In this document: positions 36,412 through 45,388 of the stretch, one piece after another | Numbering within the stretch: position 1 is the stretch's first letter | Layout of the letters: every line of letters starts with the position of its first letter | Assembly: GCF_019602855.1 (NCBI RefSeq) | Contig: NZ_CP080766.1 | Span: 2,046,001-2,110,000, forward strand | Origin: Cupriavidus pinatubonensis | GTDB taxonomy: Bacteria > Pseudomonadota > Gammaproteobacteria > Burkholderiales > Burkholderiaceae | DNA length: 64,000 nucleotides | Direction of reading: 5' to 3' | Position numbers and translations under genes: made by a program | Notes under the pieces: model-generated | Seen by the model: only the letters and a program-made list of their open reading frames with translations | The model's database searches: none | Told to the model about the DNA's origin: nothing

Positions 36412-36473
36412 CTGACTTCATTTGCAAAAGTCAGGGGTTCGCCTATACTCTGGCTACAAATATTGAAGTCAGG
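36412..36473. promoter_or_regulatory. Divergent promoter with HxlR operator half-sites
   Basis: CTGACTT (36412-36418) and AAGTCAG (36428-36434) form an inverted repeat with 9-nt spacing, and a third AAGTCAG sits at 36466-36472. The plus-strand promoter TTGCAA (36422-36427), 16 nt, TATACT (36444-36449) is interleaved with them. Binding here could block both divergent genes. Confidence 0.6.
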
Positions 36474-36481
36474 TGGCGGTC

Positions 36482-37087
36482 ATGGTTGAGATAAGGCAAG
36501 GCCTGCAAGCACGTACGTCGGTACAAGGGGGCAACGAGCAATGGGCGCTCCGGCGCGGCGCACAGGCAACGTTGCGGCAGGCGGGCGCAGACGATGAAGC
36601 CGCGGTACGTGAACTGGTGGAAGGCTTGTCGCGCGACAGCCGCTATTTCCGCTTCCTGACAGGCGGCCGGGTCGCGGACTCCATCATCGAAGGGTTGGTC
36701 AGGCCAGGCGCCGAAGGGGCTGCGCTGGTCGTGACCGTGCCGACCGTGGATGGCGGCGCGGAAGTGGTGGCCAACGGCCAGTTCGTCGTGACGGACCGGG
36801 ATACCGCCGAATTTGCCGTGGTGGTGGCCGATGACTGGCAAGGCCAGGGTCTTGGCCGCCGGCTCATCACCAAATTGCAGCAACTTGCGCAAGCGGCCGG
36901 TGTGCGCCGCCTGCGCGGTGATGTGCTCAGCGAGAACCGCCGCATGCTTGCCATCCTTCGCGGACTGGGCTTCAGCTGCCGCCGCAATCCCGAAGACAGC
37001 TTCCTGCACGAGGCCACGCTTGCGTTCGGGGCAGCCGATGCGGACGCCACCGCAAGCCTGCCCGCCGGCTGGTTCGCTGCCCGCTAA
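36482..37087 (+). CDS. GNAT-family N-acetyltransferase
   Basis: 201 residues. The GNAT core spans roughly residues 30-165: an ARQAGADDEAAVRELV-like first helix region, the beta4 strand EFAVVVADDWQGQGLGRRL with the Q-x-x-G-x-G acetyl-CoA phosphate loop, and the beta5-alpha4 region LRGDVLSENRRMLAILRGLGF. This arrangement resembles the acetyltransferase domain attached to Pat-type acyl-CoA synthetases, but here it stands alone. The substrate is unknown. Probably repressed by the divergent HxlR protein. Converges with the next gene (15-nt gap). Confidence 0.85.
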   Translation: MVEIRQGLQARTSVQGGNEQWALRRGAQATLRQAGADDEAAVRELVEGLSRDSRYFRFLTGGRVADSIIEGLVRPGAEGAALVVTVPTVDGGAEVVANGQFVVTDRDTAEFAVVVADDWQGQGLGRRLITKLQQLAQAAGVRRLRGDVLSENRRMLAILRGLGFSCRRNPEDSFLHEATLAFGAADADATASLPAGWFAAR

Positions 37088-37102
37088 GCGGGGCGCGCAA
37101 GA

Positions 37103-38080
37103 CTATTCGACGCGCGCGCCCGACGCCTTCACCACGCGTTCCAGCACCGGCATGGCCGACTGGTAATCCTCGCGGAAGCGGGCCGACGTGGTGCCCATGG
37201 CTTCCAGCCCGGCCACCTGCAAACGCGCCTTGACGGCCGTGGTATTCGCTGCGGCGATGGCCTCCTTCTCCAGCCGGGCGAGCACCGGTGCCGGCGTGGC
37301 TGCCGGCGCCACCAGCACCAGCCAGCCGACCGGCCGGAACTCCGGTTCGCTGAGCCCGGCCTGCTCGAACGTCGGGACGTCCGCGATGGTGCCGATCCGC
37401 TTGTCGCCGGTCACCGCCAGCGCGCGCAGCTTGCCGGACTCCAGATACGGCTTGATCGACATATACGAGCCGATTGCCATCTGCACCTGTCCGCCGATCA
37501 GGTCCTGCAGCATGGGCGCCTCGCCCTTGTAGGCGATATGGCTCATGTCCATGCCGCGGCTGTTGCTCAGGAAGGCGCCCATCAGGTGCGCGGCCGAGCC
37601 GACGCCCCATGAGCCGTAGTTGACCTTGCCCTTGTTCTGCTGGGCCCACGCGACGAATTCCTTCACGCTTTTCGCCTGCACCGACGGGTGGACCGCCAAC
37701 ACGAGCTGGCCGGTCGCGACCTGGGAGATCAGCGCGAAGTCCTTGCGCGGATCGTAGGGGAGCTTCGCGTACACGAACTGGTTGGTCATGATGGGCAGCG
37801 TGGTGGTGAACATCATGGTGTAGCCATCGGCAGGCGCCTTGGCGACATAGCTCGCGCCCACGATGCCGCTGGCGCCGGCACGGTTCTCCACGACCACGGG
37901 CTGGCCCAGGCGTTTGCCCATTTCGTCGGCCATCGCCCGGCCGACGACATCGGCGGAGCCGCCGGCGGGGAACGGCAAGACCATGGTGATCGGCTTGCCG
38001 GGCCACGTCTGGGCCGCGGCAATCGAACAGAGGCCGGCCATGAGGCTGAATGCTGCCAGTGCCACCTTGATGGTTCGCAT
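37103..38080 (-). CDS. Bug/TctC-family tripartite tricarboxylate substrate-binding protein
   Basis: 325 residues with a signal peptide (ends SIAAAQTWPGKPI). Family motifs include ITMVLPFPAGGSADVVGRAMADEMGKRLGQPVVVENRAGASG, GYTMMFTT and YDPRKDFALISQVA, and it closes with the usual KASGARVE. These periplasmic proteins bind carboxylates and similar anions. No TctA/TctB membrane partners adjoin, which is usual for the expanded orphan Bug sets of Burkholderiales. Ligand unknown. Confidence 0.9.
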   Translation of the reverse strand: MRTIKVALAAFSLMAGLCSIAAAQTWPGKPITMVLPFPAGGSADVVGRAMADEMGKRLGQPVVVENRAGASGIVGASYVAKAPADGYTMMFTTTLPIMTNQFVYAKLPYDPRKDFALISQVATGQLVLAVHPSVQAKSVKEFVAWAQQNKGKVNYGSWGVGSAAHLMGAFLSNSRGMDMSHIAYKGEAPMLQDLIGGQVQMAIGSYMSIKPYLESGKLRALAVTGDKRIGTIADVPTFEQAGLSEPEFRPVGWLVLVAPAATPAPVLARLEKEAIAAANTTAVKARLQVAGLEAMGTTSARFREDYQSAMPVLERVVKASGARVE

Positions 38081-38231
38081 GCTTCCTGTCTCCTGTGTTG
38101 GACGCCAGAGTTGTACTGCGCGGTCCAATCTGAAGCCCGGCCCAGGTTCAGTCAAGCGCGGCAGGCAAAGGGAAAACCATGAACTGGCCGCCATCGCGGC
38201 GGGTTTGCTGCGCCGCATTCACGGCGAGAAT

Positions 38232-39221
38232 TCAGGCCGCCGCCTTGCCCCGCGCGGTAGCCGTGCAACCGATCGAGGCCACGATGATGCTGGCAATTGC
38301 TAGCCACTGGATCATGCTGAGTTGCTCATGCAGGAACGCCAGCCCGGCCAGCGCGCCCATGGCGGGCTCCATGCTGAGCAGGATGCCGAACGTCCGTCGC
38401 GGCAGGCGCTTGAGCGCGACCATTTCAAGTGAATAGGGAATCGCGCTGGACAACACGCCCACGGCCAGCCCCGCGAGCAGCAGCGGCGGGCTGAACATGG
38501 CCGTGCCGGCGTGGGCCAGGCCGAACGGCAGCACGACCAGCGCCGCCATGGTCAGACCGAGCGATGTGGCCTGGCCGCCGTGGGCATTGCCCGCGCGCTG
38601 GCCGAAGATGATGTAGAGCGCCCAGCCAACCCCCGCCGCGAGCGCGAAGCCCATGCCGACCGGATCCAGATGCGTGGACGCTTCGCCCAGCGGCAGCAGC
38701 AACAGCAGCCCGGTGACCGCGAACGCGATCCACAGGAAATCGATGGCACGCCGCGACGACAGCACCGCCACGGTGAGCGGTCCGGTGAATTCGATCGCAA
38801 TCGCCAGCCCCAGCGGAATGGTGCGCAGCGACATATAGAACAGCAGGTTGGTGGCGCCGAGCGCGGCACCATAGAGCGCAATGGCCCTGGCATTGGCGCC
38901 GGACAGCGGCATCCGCCACGGTCGCCACACCGCGAGCAGGATCAATGCCGAAAAGCTCACGCGCAATGCGGTCGTGCCCTGCGCACCCAGCGCCGCAAAC
39001 AGCGACTTGGCGAACGAGGTGCCGATGCACAGGGAGGCCATCGAGCCGGTCAGCGCCACGACGGCGAGAAGGGTGGCGCTTTGCCGCAAGCGGGTAAGAG
39101 GCAATTGGGGATCCTGAATGGGTGAGGCAGCAGCGGGTGATGCAGCCGCATCTTGGCGCATGTACGGGCCGTGCGCCATAGACGGGCGCAAGGATTCCGC
39201 TCTGTACAGTTCAGCCGACAT
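38232..39221 (-). CDS. EamA-family transporter, RhtA-like amino acid exporter
   Basis: About 329 residues, ten predicted helices in two EamA repeats. SMASLCIGTSFAKSLFAALGAQGTTALRVSFSALIL closely follows the RhtA (threonine/homoserine exporter) N-terminal helix pattern, and the second repeat ends PAMGALAGLAFLHEQLS. The N-terminal ~45 residues before the first helix are longer than in RhtA. ATGs at 39161 and 39179 are also possible starts; an AAAGGGA upstream favours 39221. Divergent from the short-chain dehydrogenase gene. Confidence 0.83.
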   Translation of the reverse strand: MSAELYRAESLRPSMAHGPYMRQDAAASPAAASPIQDPQLPLTRLRQSATLLAVVALTGSMASLCIGTSFAKSLFAALGAQGTTALRVSFSALILLAVWRPWRMPLSGANARAIALYGAALGATNLLFYMSLRTIPLGLAIAIEFTGPLTVAVLSSRRAIDFLWIAFAVTGLLLLLPLGEASTHLDPVGMGFALAAGVGWALYIIFGQRAGNAHGGQATSLGLTMAALVVLPFGLAHAGTAMFSPPLLLAGLAVGVLSSAIPYSLEMVALKRLPRRTFGILLSMEPAMGALAGLAFLHEQLSMIQWLAIASIIVASIGCTATARGKAAA

Positions 39222-39286
39222 CCGCATTTCCCTTTGCGTGCCGCCCGACTATGGTGAAGGCAGTCCTTCGCTACGGGAGCCCGAAG

Positions 39287-39997
39287 ATGGAAGCCGCCAT
39301 TCGTCATGTCGTGATCACCGGCGCCGCCGGCGCCTTGGGCCGCGCAGTAGCCAGCCGCTTTGCCGGGGAGGGCTGCCGGCTGGCCCTGATCGACCGTGAC
39401 CTCCAGCACCTGCAAAGCGTCTTCGCCCATCCCGATGCGGACGGCGGCATGTTGCTGCGCGAGGCCGATGTCACCTCGGATACCGGCATGTCCCGCGTCG
39501 GTGCGGAGATACTGGATACCTTCGGTGCCGTGGACGTCGTGGTCCATGTGGCCGGCGGCTTCGAGATGGGCGAGGCCACGCACGCCATCAGCCGCGAGTC
39601 ATGGATGCACATGATGGACCTGAACGCGTGGTCATTCATCGCCGTAACGCGCCCGTTCATTCCCGCCATGCTCGCGCGGGGCAGCGGCAAGGTCGTGGCC
39701 GTCACGGCACGCAGTGCGGCGGCGGGCGTGGCTTCGATGGGCGCGTACTGCGCGTCGAAGAGCGCGCTGCAGCGGCTCGTTGAAAGCCTGTCGCGCGAGG
39801 TACGCGCCGGCGGCGTGAACGTCAACAGCATTGCGCCAGGAGTGCTCGATACGCCGGCCAACCGGCGGGACATGCCGGGGACGGATCCTTCAGTGTGGGT
39901 GTCGACGGGAGCGGCTGCACGGATGGTATCCATGCTGGCATCCGATGCGGCGGCCATGGTGCATGGGCAGCACTGGGTGCTGGATGGATTGAGCTAG
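39287..39997 (+). CDS. Short-chain dehydrogenase/reductase
   Basis: About 236 residues of classical SDR. Cofactor motif TGAAGALG, D in DVTS, HVAGG (equivalent of NNAG), catalytic Tyr/Lys in YCASK with Ser in TARSAA, and IAPGVLDTP. The Asp after the second strand (LIDRD) suggests NAD(H) preference. GGGAG 8 nt upstream supports ATG 39287; an in-frame ATG at 39251 would add twelve residues. Substrate unknown. Confidence 0.85.
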   Translation: MEAAIRHVVITGAAGALGRAVASRFAGEGCRLALIDRDLQHLQSVFAHPDADGGMLLREADVTSDTGMSRVGAEILDTFGAVDVVVHVAGGFEMGEATHAISRESWMHMMDLNAWSFIAVTRPFIPAMLARGSGKVVAVTARSAAAGVASMGAYCASKSALQRLVESLSREVRAGGVNVNSIAPGVLDTPANRRDMPGTDPSVWVSTGAAARMVSMLASDAAAMVHGQHWVLDGLS

Positions 39998-40150
39998 GGG
40001 CCGGAGACCGCCACCGTGTTTGCCCCCGCTCCCATCGTTTGCCATTCGGGTTGAGGATCGCCGGTCGCGGTGCCAGAATTCCAGCATTGCGCGATCGCGT
40101 GACTGCAATGAGGACGTGGCCCGTCGGAACCGAGGCGGGCCGGCGTGCAT

Positions 40151-41062
40151 ATGGACCGAGAACCGCTTAACGAGGCGTCGCAAGGGTCGGTAATGTTCGC
40201 CGACCTCAGCGGTAGCACGCGGCTGTACGAAGTGGCCGGCAACGCAGCGGCGATGGCCGCGGTCGCGCGATGCCTCGGCGTCATGCGGTCCTGCTCGCAG
40301 GATTGCGGCGGGCGCATCGTCAAGACCATCGGCGACGAGATCATGGTGGTGTTCCCGGCGGCGGAACGCGCACTGCAGGCCGCGCTCGATATGCAGCACG
40401 CGGTGGCCGAACTGCCGCCGGTGGCCGGTGTGCCGATGTCGATCCATATCGGCTTTCATCACGGGCCGGTACTATCTGATATCTCAGGCGATGTGTTCGG
40501 CGATACCGTGAATCTCGCGGCGCGGCTGTCCAAGCTGGCATCGCGCGGCCAGATCATCACCAGCGCGGAGTCCGTCGGCGGCCTGCCTGACTGGCTGCGC
40601 CGGACGACGCGCTACCTGTACCCGATCCAGGTACGCGGCAGGGAGCAGGCGGTCGAACTGTTCGAGGCGATCTGGCAACAGGCGACCGACCTGACGCTGA
40701 TCGACACCGAAAGCCCGCGTACCGCGTGTTCGGTGTTTCTCACGTTGCGCTACCGCTCGGCGCTCGTGGAAATGAATCTCGCCTCCGCGCCTGTCACCAT
40801 TGGCCGTGACAGCACCATGACGATCGTGGTGGCGGACCGGCGCGCCTCGCGGTTCCAGGCCACCGTGGAGTCGCGCGCCGGGCGCTACGTGCTGGTCGAC
40901 CGGAGTTCGAACGGCACGCACGTCACCATCGACGGCGAAGAGAGCTTCATCCTGCGCCGCGACGACGTAATGCTGCGCAGCCACGGCTGGATCACGTTCG
41001 GCCAGTCGATGGAAGGCGTCGACGAAGGCGTGGAGTTCTTCGTGCGCGTCGAGCGTGTCTGA
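40151..41062 (+). CDS. Class III nucleotide cyclase fused to an FHA domain
   Basis: 303 residues with no membrane segment. The N-terminal ~170 residues form a class III cyclase domain with metal-binding Asp18 (MFADLSGST) and Asp62 (KTIGDEIMVVF), Lys58 in the purine-selecting position, and FGDTVNLAARLSKLA carrying the transition-state Asn/Arg. The catalytic set looks complete, favouring cAMP. Residues ~205-290 form a forkhead-associated domain (VTIGRDSTM, RFQATVESRAG, VDRSSNGTHV), a phosphothreonine reader, so output may depend on Ser/Thr kinase signalling. It ends 2 nt before the convergent next gene. Confidence 0.87.
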   Translation: MDREPLNEASQGSVMFADLSGSTRLYEVAGNAAAMAAVARCLGVMRSCSQDCGGRIVKTIGDEIMVVFPAAERALQAALDMQHAVAELPPVAGVPMSIHIGFHHGPVLSDISGDVFGDTVNLAARLSKLASRGQIITSAESVGGLPDWLRRTTRYLYPIQVRGREQAVELFEAIWQQATDLTLIDTESPRTACSVFLTLRYRSALVEMNLASAPVTIGRDSTMTIVVADRRASRFQATVESRAGRYVLVDRSSNGTHVTIDGEESFILRRDDVMLRSHGWITFGQSMEGVDEGVEFFVRVERV

Positions 41063-41064
41063 CG

Positions 41065-42252
41065 CTAGGCGCTTCCCACGAACGCCTCGACCAGTTCCCG
41101 CGCGAAAGCGTCGCGCTCTGTCTGGCTAGTGCTCATGGCCTCGGCCATGCCCAACGCAAGGGCCGACGGCGGCACTGCCGCAGGCGCGCCGGCCGATCCC
41201 CACGTCCCGGCAAACGCGGCTTGCTTGCTGGACCCGAGCGATTGCCCGGGACGCAGCAGGCCCACGCGCGGCAGCGCAAACGCGCTCGCGACGATGCTGC
41301 CGTGCAGGCTGCTGCCCGCGTAGCCGCGGCTATGGGCGACCAGCGCGCAGATATCCCACAGGTTGAGCGAGCCAAACACGCGCACCGGCACGCTACCCAT
41401 GAGCGCCGCCAGGCGCCGGTAGACGTCCAGGTCGTCATGCCATGGCGCGGCGCCCGCGCGGAACAGCACGATGCCCAGATCCCAGTTCGTGGCCATCTGT
41501 TCGAGCTGCCGTGCGAGTGCGGCCAGCGTCTCGTCATCGCCGAAATCAGCGCTGCACTGCACGGCCAGGTATCCGCGCGGGAATGTGGACATCACGCGGG
41601 CCAGCTCGCCTTGCCGGGCGTGCTCCCGGATGCGCGGTGCAAACATATCGGCGACCATCACCGCCGGATCGGGCGCGAGATGGCAACTGACGCCCGCGGC
41701 TTCCAGCATGGTGCGGGTCTGCAGGTCGCGTACGCTGATGGAAGTGGCGGCCTTCAGCTTGGCTACCACTTCGGCACGCATGGCTGGCTCGAGCCGGTCA
41801 AGGTCGAGGCCGCCCACGGCGTGGTAGCGCACGCTGGCGACGTTGGCAAACAGGCCATCGGGCAACAAGTACGGGGCGAAGTCGCGCAGCCCGAGCTGTG
41901 CGCTCGCCCAGGCGGCGCGTTGTGCCGGCTGCGCATCGAGCCGCGCGACCACCGCCTGCGCCTCGTTCGGGGGCAGCAGCATCACCGCGGCTTCCCACGC
42001 GCTGCACGTCAGGATCTCTCCACCCACATGAAAGATGTCAACGGGCGTGTCGCCCAGGCTTTCGGCCACCCGCGCCAGCGCCCGTACCTTGTGGCCGCCG
42101 TACGCCGACAGGTCGCGATCCGCCAGGCCGCCATAGTGCAGCGCACGGCCTTTCATTACGTGTGCGGCGATGTGTGCGAGCAGCAGATCGCCGAAGTTAT
42201 GGCGGTCGAATGCGCCGAAGAGGATGGCGGGGCGATGTTCCTGCGCCTTCAC
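41065..42252 (-). CDS. Polysaccharide pyruvyl transferase family protein
   Basis: About 395 residues. The start opens with AILFGAFDRHNFGDLLLAH, the N-terminal signature of the pyruvyl-transferase/CsaB fold, and the C-terminal half has the conserved SRGYAGSSLHGSIVASAFALPRVGL. Members usually add ketal pyruvate to exopolysaccharide sugars, yet no glycosyltransferases surround it. The preferred GTG at 42252 lies 5 nt after the stop of the DUF1275 gene, so the two are coupled. The actual donor and acceptor are unknown. Confidence 0.75.
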   Translation of the reverse strand: MKAQEHRPAILFGAFDRHNFGDLLLAHIAAHVMKGRALHYGGLADRDLSAYGGHKVRALARVAESLGDTPVDIFHVGGEILTCSAWEAAVMLLPPNEAQAVVARLDAQPAQRAAWASAQLGLRDFAPYLLPDGLFANVASVRYHAVGGLDLDRLEPAMRAEVVAKLKAATSISVRDLQTRTMLEAAGVSCHLAPDPAVMVADMFAPRIREHARQGELARVMSTFPRGYLAVQCSADFGDDETLAALARQLEQMATNWDLGIVLFRAGAAPWHDDLDVYRRLAALMGSVPVRVFGSLNLWDICALVAHSRGYAGSSLHGSIVASAFALPRVGLLRPGQSLGSSKQAAFAGTWGSAGAPAAVPPSALALGMAEAMSTSQTERDAFARELVEAFVGSA

Positions 42253-42257
42253 GGCAT

Positions 42258-43028
42258 TCAGCTTGCCGCTGACGGCTGGCCGTGGCGCCAGGCCGGAATG
42301 CCGATGGCGACGAGCAGCACGGCCGGCAGCAGCACGCACCACACGGACAATGTGGCATAGCCGACTGCCCCGAGGATCGCGCCCAACGCGAACGCGGCCA
42401 GGGCCGGGCCCATCTTGCGCAGCCGCCGCCGGATCGCTTCGCGTTGCGCGCCCGATGCGGATGGAAGATCAACAAGGTCGATCACGATCTGCGTCGTGTT
42501 GCCGGTCATGATCGTCGTCGGTCCCAGCTCGAGCAGCGATGTCCGTGACAGCGCGTTCTGGATACCCATGGCCATGACGGCAAGCATGCCGGCCACGAGC
42601 GCGGCCGGCGCCGACGGATCGGTGACGGGCGCGGCATGCAGGCTCGCGGCCATGAACAACAGGAGCAGCACGGCTTCGGTCAGCAGCAGCGGGGCGACCG
42701 GCGAGCGGCCGGACTTGCCGAGCCGCACTTCGGCGACCCGGGTCGCCGCGACGGCCAGCACAAAGGCGGGCAGCGCGAGCAGCTTGGCGAGCAGGCCTGC
42801 CTCGTTGCCCGTGACATCGACGCCGATCATGATGAAGTTGCCTGTCACATGCGCTGTGAACAGCCCGAACAGCGAGACGAACCCGACGACATCGACATAG
42901 CCGGCGATAAACGCGAGGATGCAACCCGTGGCGGGGCCCGGTGCCGACGCGGCAAGATCGGGGCGCGGTGCGGTGCTCACTGCGGTCCCGGCGGCAGCAC
43001 AAGCCGCGCGGTACACGTGCTGGCACAT
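42258..43028 (-). CDS. DUF1275 (YoaK-type) membrane protein
   Basis: About 256 residues, six to seven hydrophobic segments. Family motifs are CILAFIAGYVDVVGFVSLFGLFTAHVTGN near the start and MAMGIQNALSR ... TTIMTGNTTQIVIDL in the middle. Function unknown in the family. It lies between XapX and the pyruvyl-transferase-like gene on the same strand. Start taken as ATG 43028 (MCQHVYR); the annotated signal includes a Cys/Ala-rich N-terminus of uncertain role. Confidence 0.82.
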   Translation of the reverse strand: MCQHVYRAACAAAGTAVSTAPRPDLAASAPGPATGCILAFIAGYVDVVGFVSLFGLFTAHVTGNFIMIGVDVTGNEAGLLAKLLALPAFVLAVAATRVAEVRLGKSGRSPVAPLLLTEAVLLLLFMAASLHAAPVTDPSAPAALVAGMLAVMAMGIQNALSRTSLLELGPTTIMTGNTTQIVIDLVDLPSASGAQREAIRRRLRKMGPALAAFALGAILGAVGYATLSVWCVLLPAVLLVAIGIPAWRHGQPSAAS

Positions 43029-43062
43029 GCCGACCGGGATTGACCGCTCTTGTATCCCCGGA

Positions 43063-43356
43063 TCATTGCCCGCTTTCCTTGCCGCGCGCAGCCAGCGTGA
43101 CCGGTGGCTCGGTCGTGCCATCCGCCTTCGGTGGCGCGCCGGTAATCTTGGGCACGCACTCGCTGCGGAACCAGGCCGCGGTCACAGGTTCGCCCGCGAC
43201 GACCCGCTTCACCGTGGGCACGACCTGTTCGCCGATCAGCATGCCGAGCAGCCCGATCAGCGCGATGGCCGGTGGTGCGGGCGACCGTACCTGCAGCAGC
43301 GCATAAATGATGCCGACGAGAATCCCGGCGGCGAGCGAGACGATATAGACCTTCAT
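43063..43356 (-). CDS. XapX-domain small membrane protein
   Basis: 97 residues. The XapX (DUF1427) pattern is clear: two helices, VSLAAGILVGIIYALLQVRSPAPPAIALIGLLGMLIGEQVVP, with a Pro-rich turn between them. A soluble tail of ~40 residues, longer than usual, contains FRSECVPKITG. The family has no known function but is often encoded beside hydrolases like those upstream here. Same strand as its neighbours, 34 nt before DUF1275. Confidence 0.85.
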   Translation of the reverse strand: MKVYIVSLAAGILVGIIYALLQVRSPAPPAIALIGLLGMLIGEQVVPTVKRVVAGEPVTAAWFRSECVPKITGAPPKADGTTEPPVTLAARGKESGQ

Positions 43357-43413
43357 GGTCGGACTCCGGTTGGTTGGTGGCGCGCCATCATGGCGCTCCG
43401 GTGCGGCGCGACA

Positions 43414-45282
43414 TCAGAACGCCCAGCACGAGCAGCCCATTGCGCCCCAGAACGAGCGCTCATCGGAAACGGGCAGGCTTGCCGCCCACGCGTCCGCGTG
43501 CGCGTGGCCGTGCACGCCGCAGGCGCTGGCGCAACCGCAAGCGGTGTTCGCCATCGCGCGGGCCTGTGCCTGTGGCCGCGGCTGGTAGCGGCTGCCGTGA
43601 CGGGCCGGCGACCAGTCCGGCATCGGCGGCGGCAGCTCGGGCGCATGCTTGCCGAATTCACCGTCGCCGTAGACCACCTTGCCACCGAGCACGGTCATGA
43701 CCGAGGTGATGTCCTGAATCTCGTCGCCGGGGACCGCGAAGTAATCGTTTGACAGCACCGCCAGGTCTGCAAGCTGTCCGACCGCCATCATGCCCTTCTT
43801 GCCTTCCTCGTTCGAAAACCACGTATTCGCTTCGGTCCACAGCCGCAGCGCGGTCTCGCGGTCGAGCAGGTTGGCCTGCGGATACATCGACATGCCGCCC
43901 ACCGTCTTGCCGGTAGTGAGCCAGTACAGCGACACCCACGGGTTGTAGGACGCGACGCGCGTGGCGTCGGTGCCCGCACCGACCTTGACGCCGCGCTCGA
44001 GCATCTTCCGGATCGGCGGGGTGCGTTCGGCCGATCTTGCGCCATAGCGTTCGACGAAATACTCGCCCTGGTAGGCCATGCGGTGTTGCACCGCGATGCC
44101 ACCGCCAAGCGCCGCGATGCGGTCGATATTGCGGTCGCTGATGGTCTCGGCGTGGTCGAAGAACCAGTGCAGGCCGTCGAATGGCATGTCTCGCGCGACC
44201 TTTTCATACACATCGAGCGCGCGCGAAATCGTCTCGTCGTAGGTCGCATGCAGGCGCCACGGCCAGCGGTTCTCGACCAGCAGCCGGATCACAGGCTCCA
44301 GGTCGCCTTCCATCGACGGCGGCATCTCGGGCCGTTCGACGCGGAAGTCCTCGAAGTCGGCGGCCGTATAGACCAGCATCTCGCCGGCGCCGTTATGCCG
44401 GTACAGATCGTCGCCCTGGCCGGGCTTGACCTTCCCGGCCCAATTGCGGAAGTCGCTCAGTTCTTCCTTCGGCTTCTGCGTGAACAGGTTGTACGCGAGC
44501 CGCACCGTGAGCTGGCCTTCCCTGTGCAGTTCTTCGATGATGCTGTAGTCCTCGGGGTAGTTCTGGTAGCCGCCACCCGCATCGATCACGCCCGTCACGC
44601 CCAGCCGGTTCACCTCGCGCATGAAGTGCCGTGTCGAATTCTTCTGGTACTCGGGCGGCAGTTTCGGCCCCTTGGCCAGCGTGGCGTAGAGGATGGTGGC
44701 ATTGGGCTTGGCCAGCAGCAGGCCAGTGGGGTTGCCGCTTGCGTCACGAATGATTTCACCCCCGGGCGGGTTTGGCGTGTCTTTCGTGTAGCCGACCGCG
44801 CGCAATGCAGCGCCGTTCAGGATTGCGCGGTCATACAGATGCAGGATGAACACGGGCGTGTCGGGCGCCGCCGCATTGAGTTCCTCGATGGTTGGCAGGC
44901 GTTTCTCCACGAACTGGTGTTCGGTGAAGCCGCCGACCACGCGCACCCACTGCGGGGCGGGCGTGCGCGCAACCTGGTCGCGCAGCATGCGCATGGCATC
45001 GGCCAGCGAGCGCACGCCGTCCCAGCGCAGTTCCATGTTGTAGTTCAGGCCGCCACGGATGATGTGCATGTGGCTGTCGATGAGTCCCGGAATAGCACGG
45101 CGGCCACCAAGATCGATCACGCGCGTGCTGCTGGCGGCGGTCTGCATGATGTCCTGCTTCGTGCCGACGGCGGCAAACCGGCCATCGCGAATGGCGACTG
45201 CTTCGGCTTGCGGATTGGCCCGGTCCAGCGTGGTGAACTTGCCGTTGACGAGAATCAGGTCCGGGGCGGTCGAAGCATTCAT
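43414..45282 (-). CDS. YtcJ-type metal-dependent amidohydrolase
   Basis: 622 residues. Amidohydrolase-3 features: the small beta-sandwich start LILVNGKFTTLD, metal-binding DSHMHII, HATYDETISRALD, WFFDHAE and KVGAGTDATRVASY. The C-terminal ~40 residues are an unusual Cys/His-rich tail (ACGCASACGVHGHAHAD, ending GCSCWAF) that could bind a metal. The substrate is an unknown amide or cyclic C-N compound. It is followed by XapX and preceded by a YcaC-type hydrolase. Confidence 0.87.
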   Translation of the reverse strand: MNASTAPDLILVNGKFTTLDRANPQAEAVAIRDGRFAAVGTKQDIMQTAASSTRVIDLGGRRAIPGLIDSHMHIIRGGLNYNMELRWDGVRSLADAMRMLRDQVARTPAPQWVRVVGGFTEHQFVEKRLPTIEELNAAAPDTPVFILHLYDRAILNGAALRAVGYTKDTPNPPGGEIIRDASGNPTGLLLAKPNATILYATLAKGPKLPPEYQKNSTRHFMREVNRLGVTGVIDAGGGYQNYPEDYSIIEELHREGQLTVRLAYNLFTQKPKEELSDFRNWAGKVKPGQGDDLYRHNGAGEMLVYTAADFEDFRVERPEMPPSMEGDLEPVIRLLVENRWPWRLHATYDETISRALDVYEKVARDMPFDGLHWFFDHAETISDRNIDRIAALGGGIAVQHRMAYQGEYFVERYGARSAERTPPIRKMLERGVKVGAGTDATRVASYNPWVSLYWLTTGKTVGGMSMYPQANLLDRETALRLWTEANTWFSNEEGKKGMMAVGQLADLAVLSNDYFAVPGDEIQDITSVMTVLGGKVVYGDGEFGKHAPELPPPMPDWSPARHGSRYQPRPQAQARAMANTACGCASACGVHGHAHADAWAASLPVSDERSFWGAMGCSCWAF

Positions 45283-45388
45283 GGCGAAACTCCTGTAGGC
45301 GTTGGCATGGCAAGGTGACGGCTTATGGCGGGCGCGGCGGCGGTTGCCGCTGCGCCCGCGATCCACTCACGTCAATGTGTCAGTGAGC

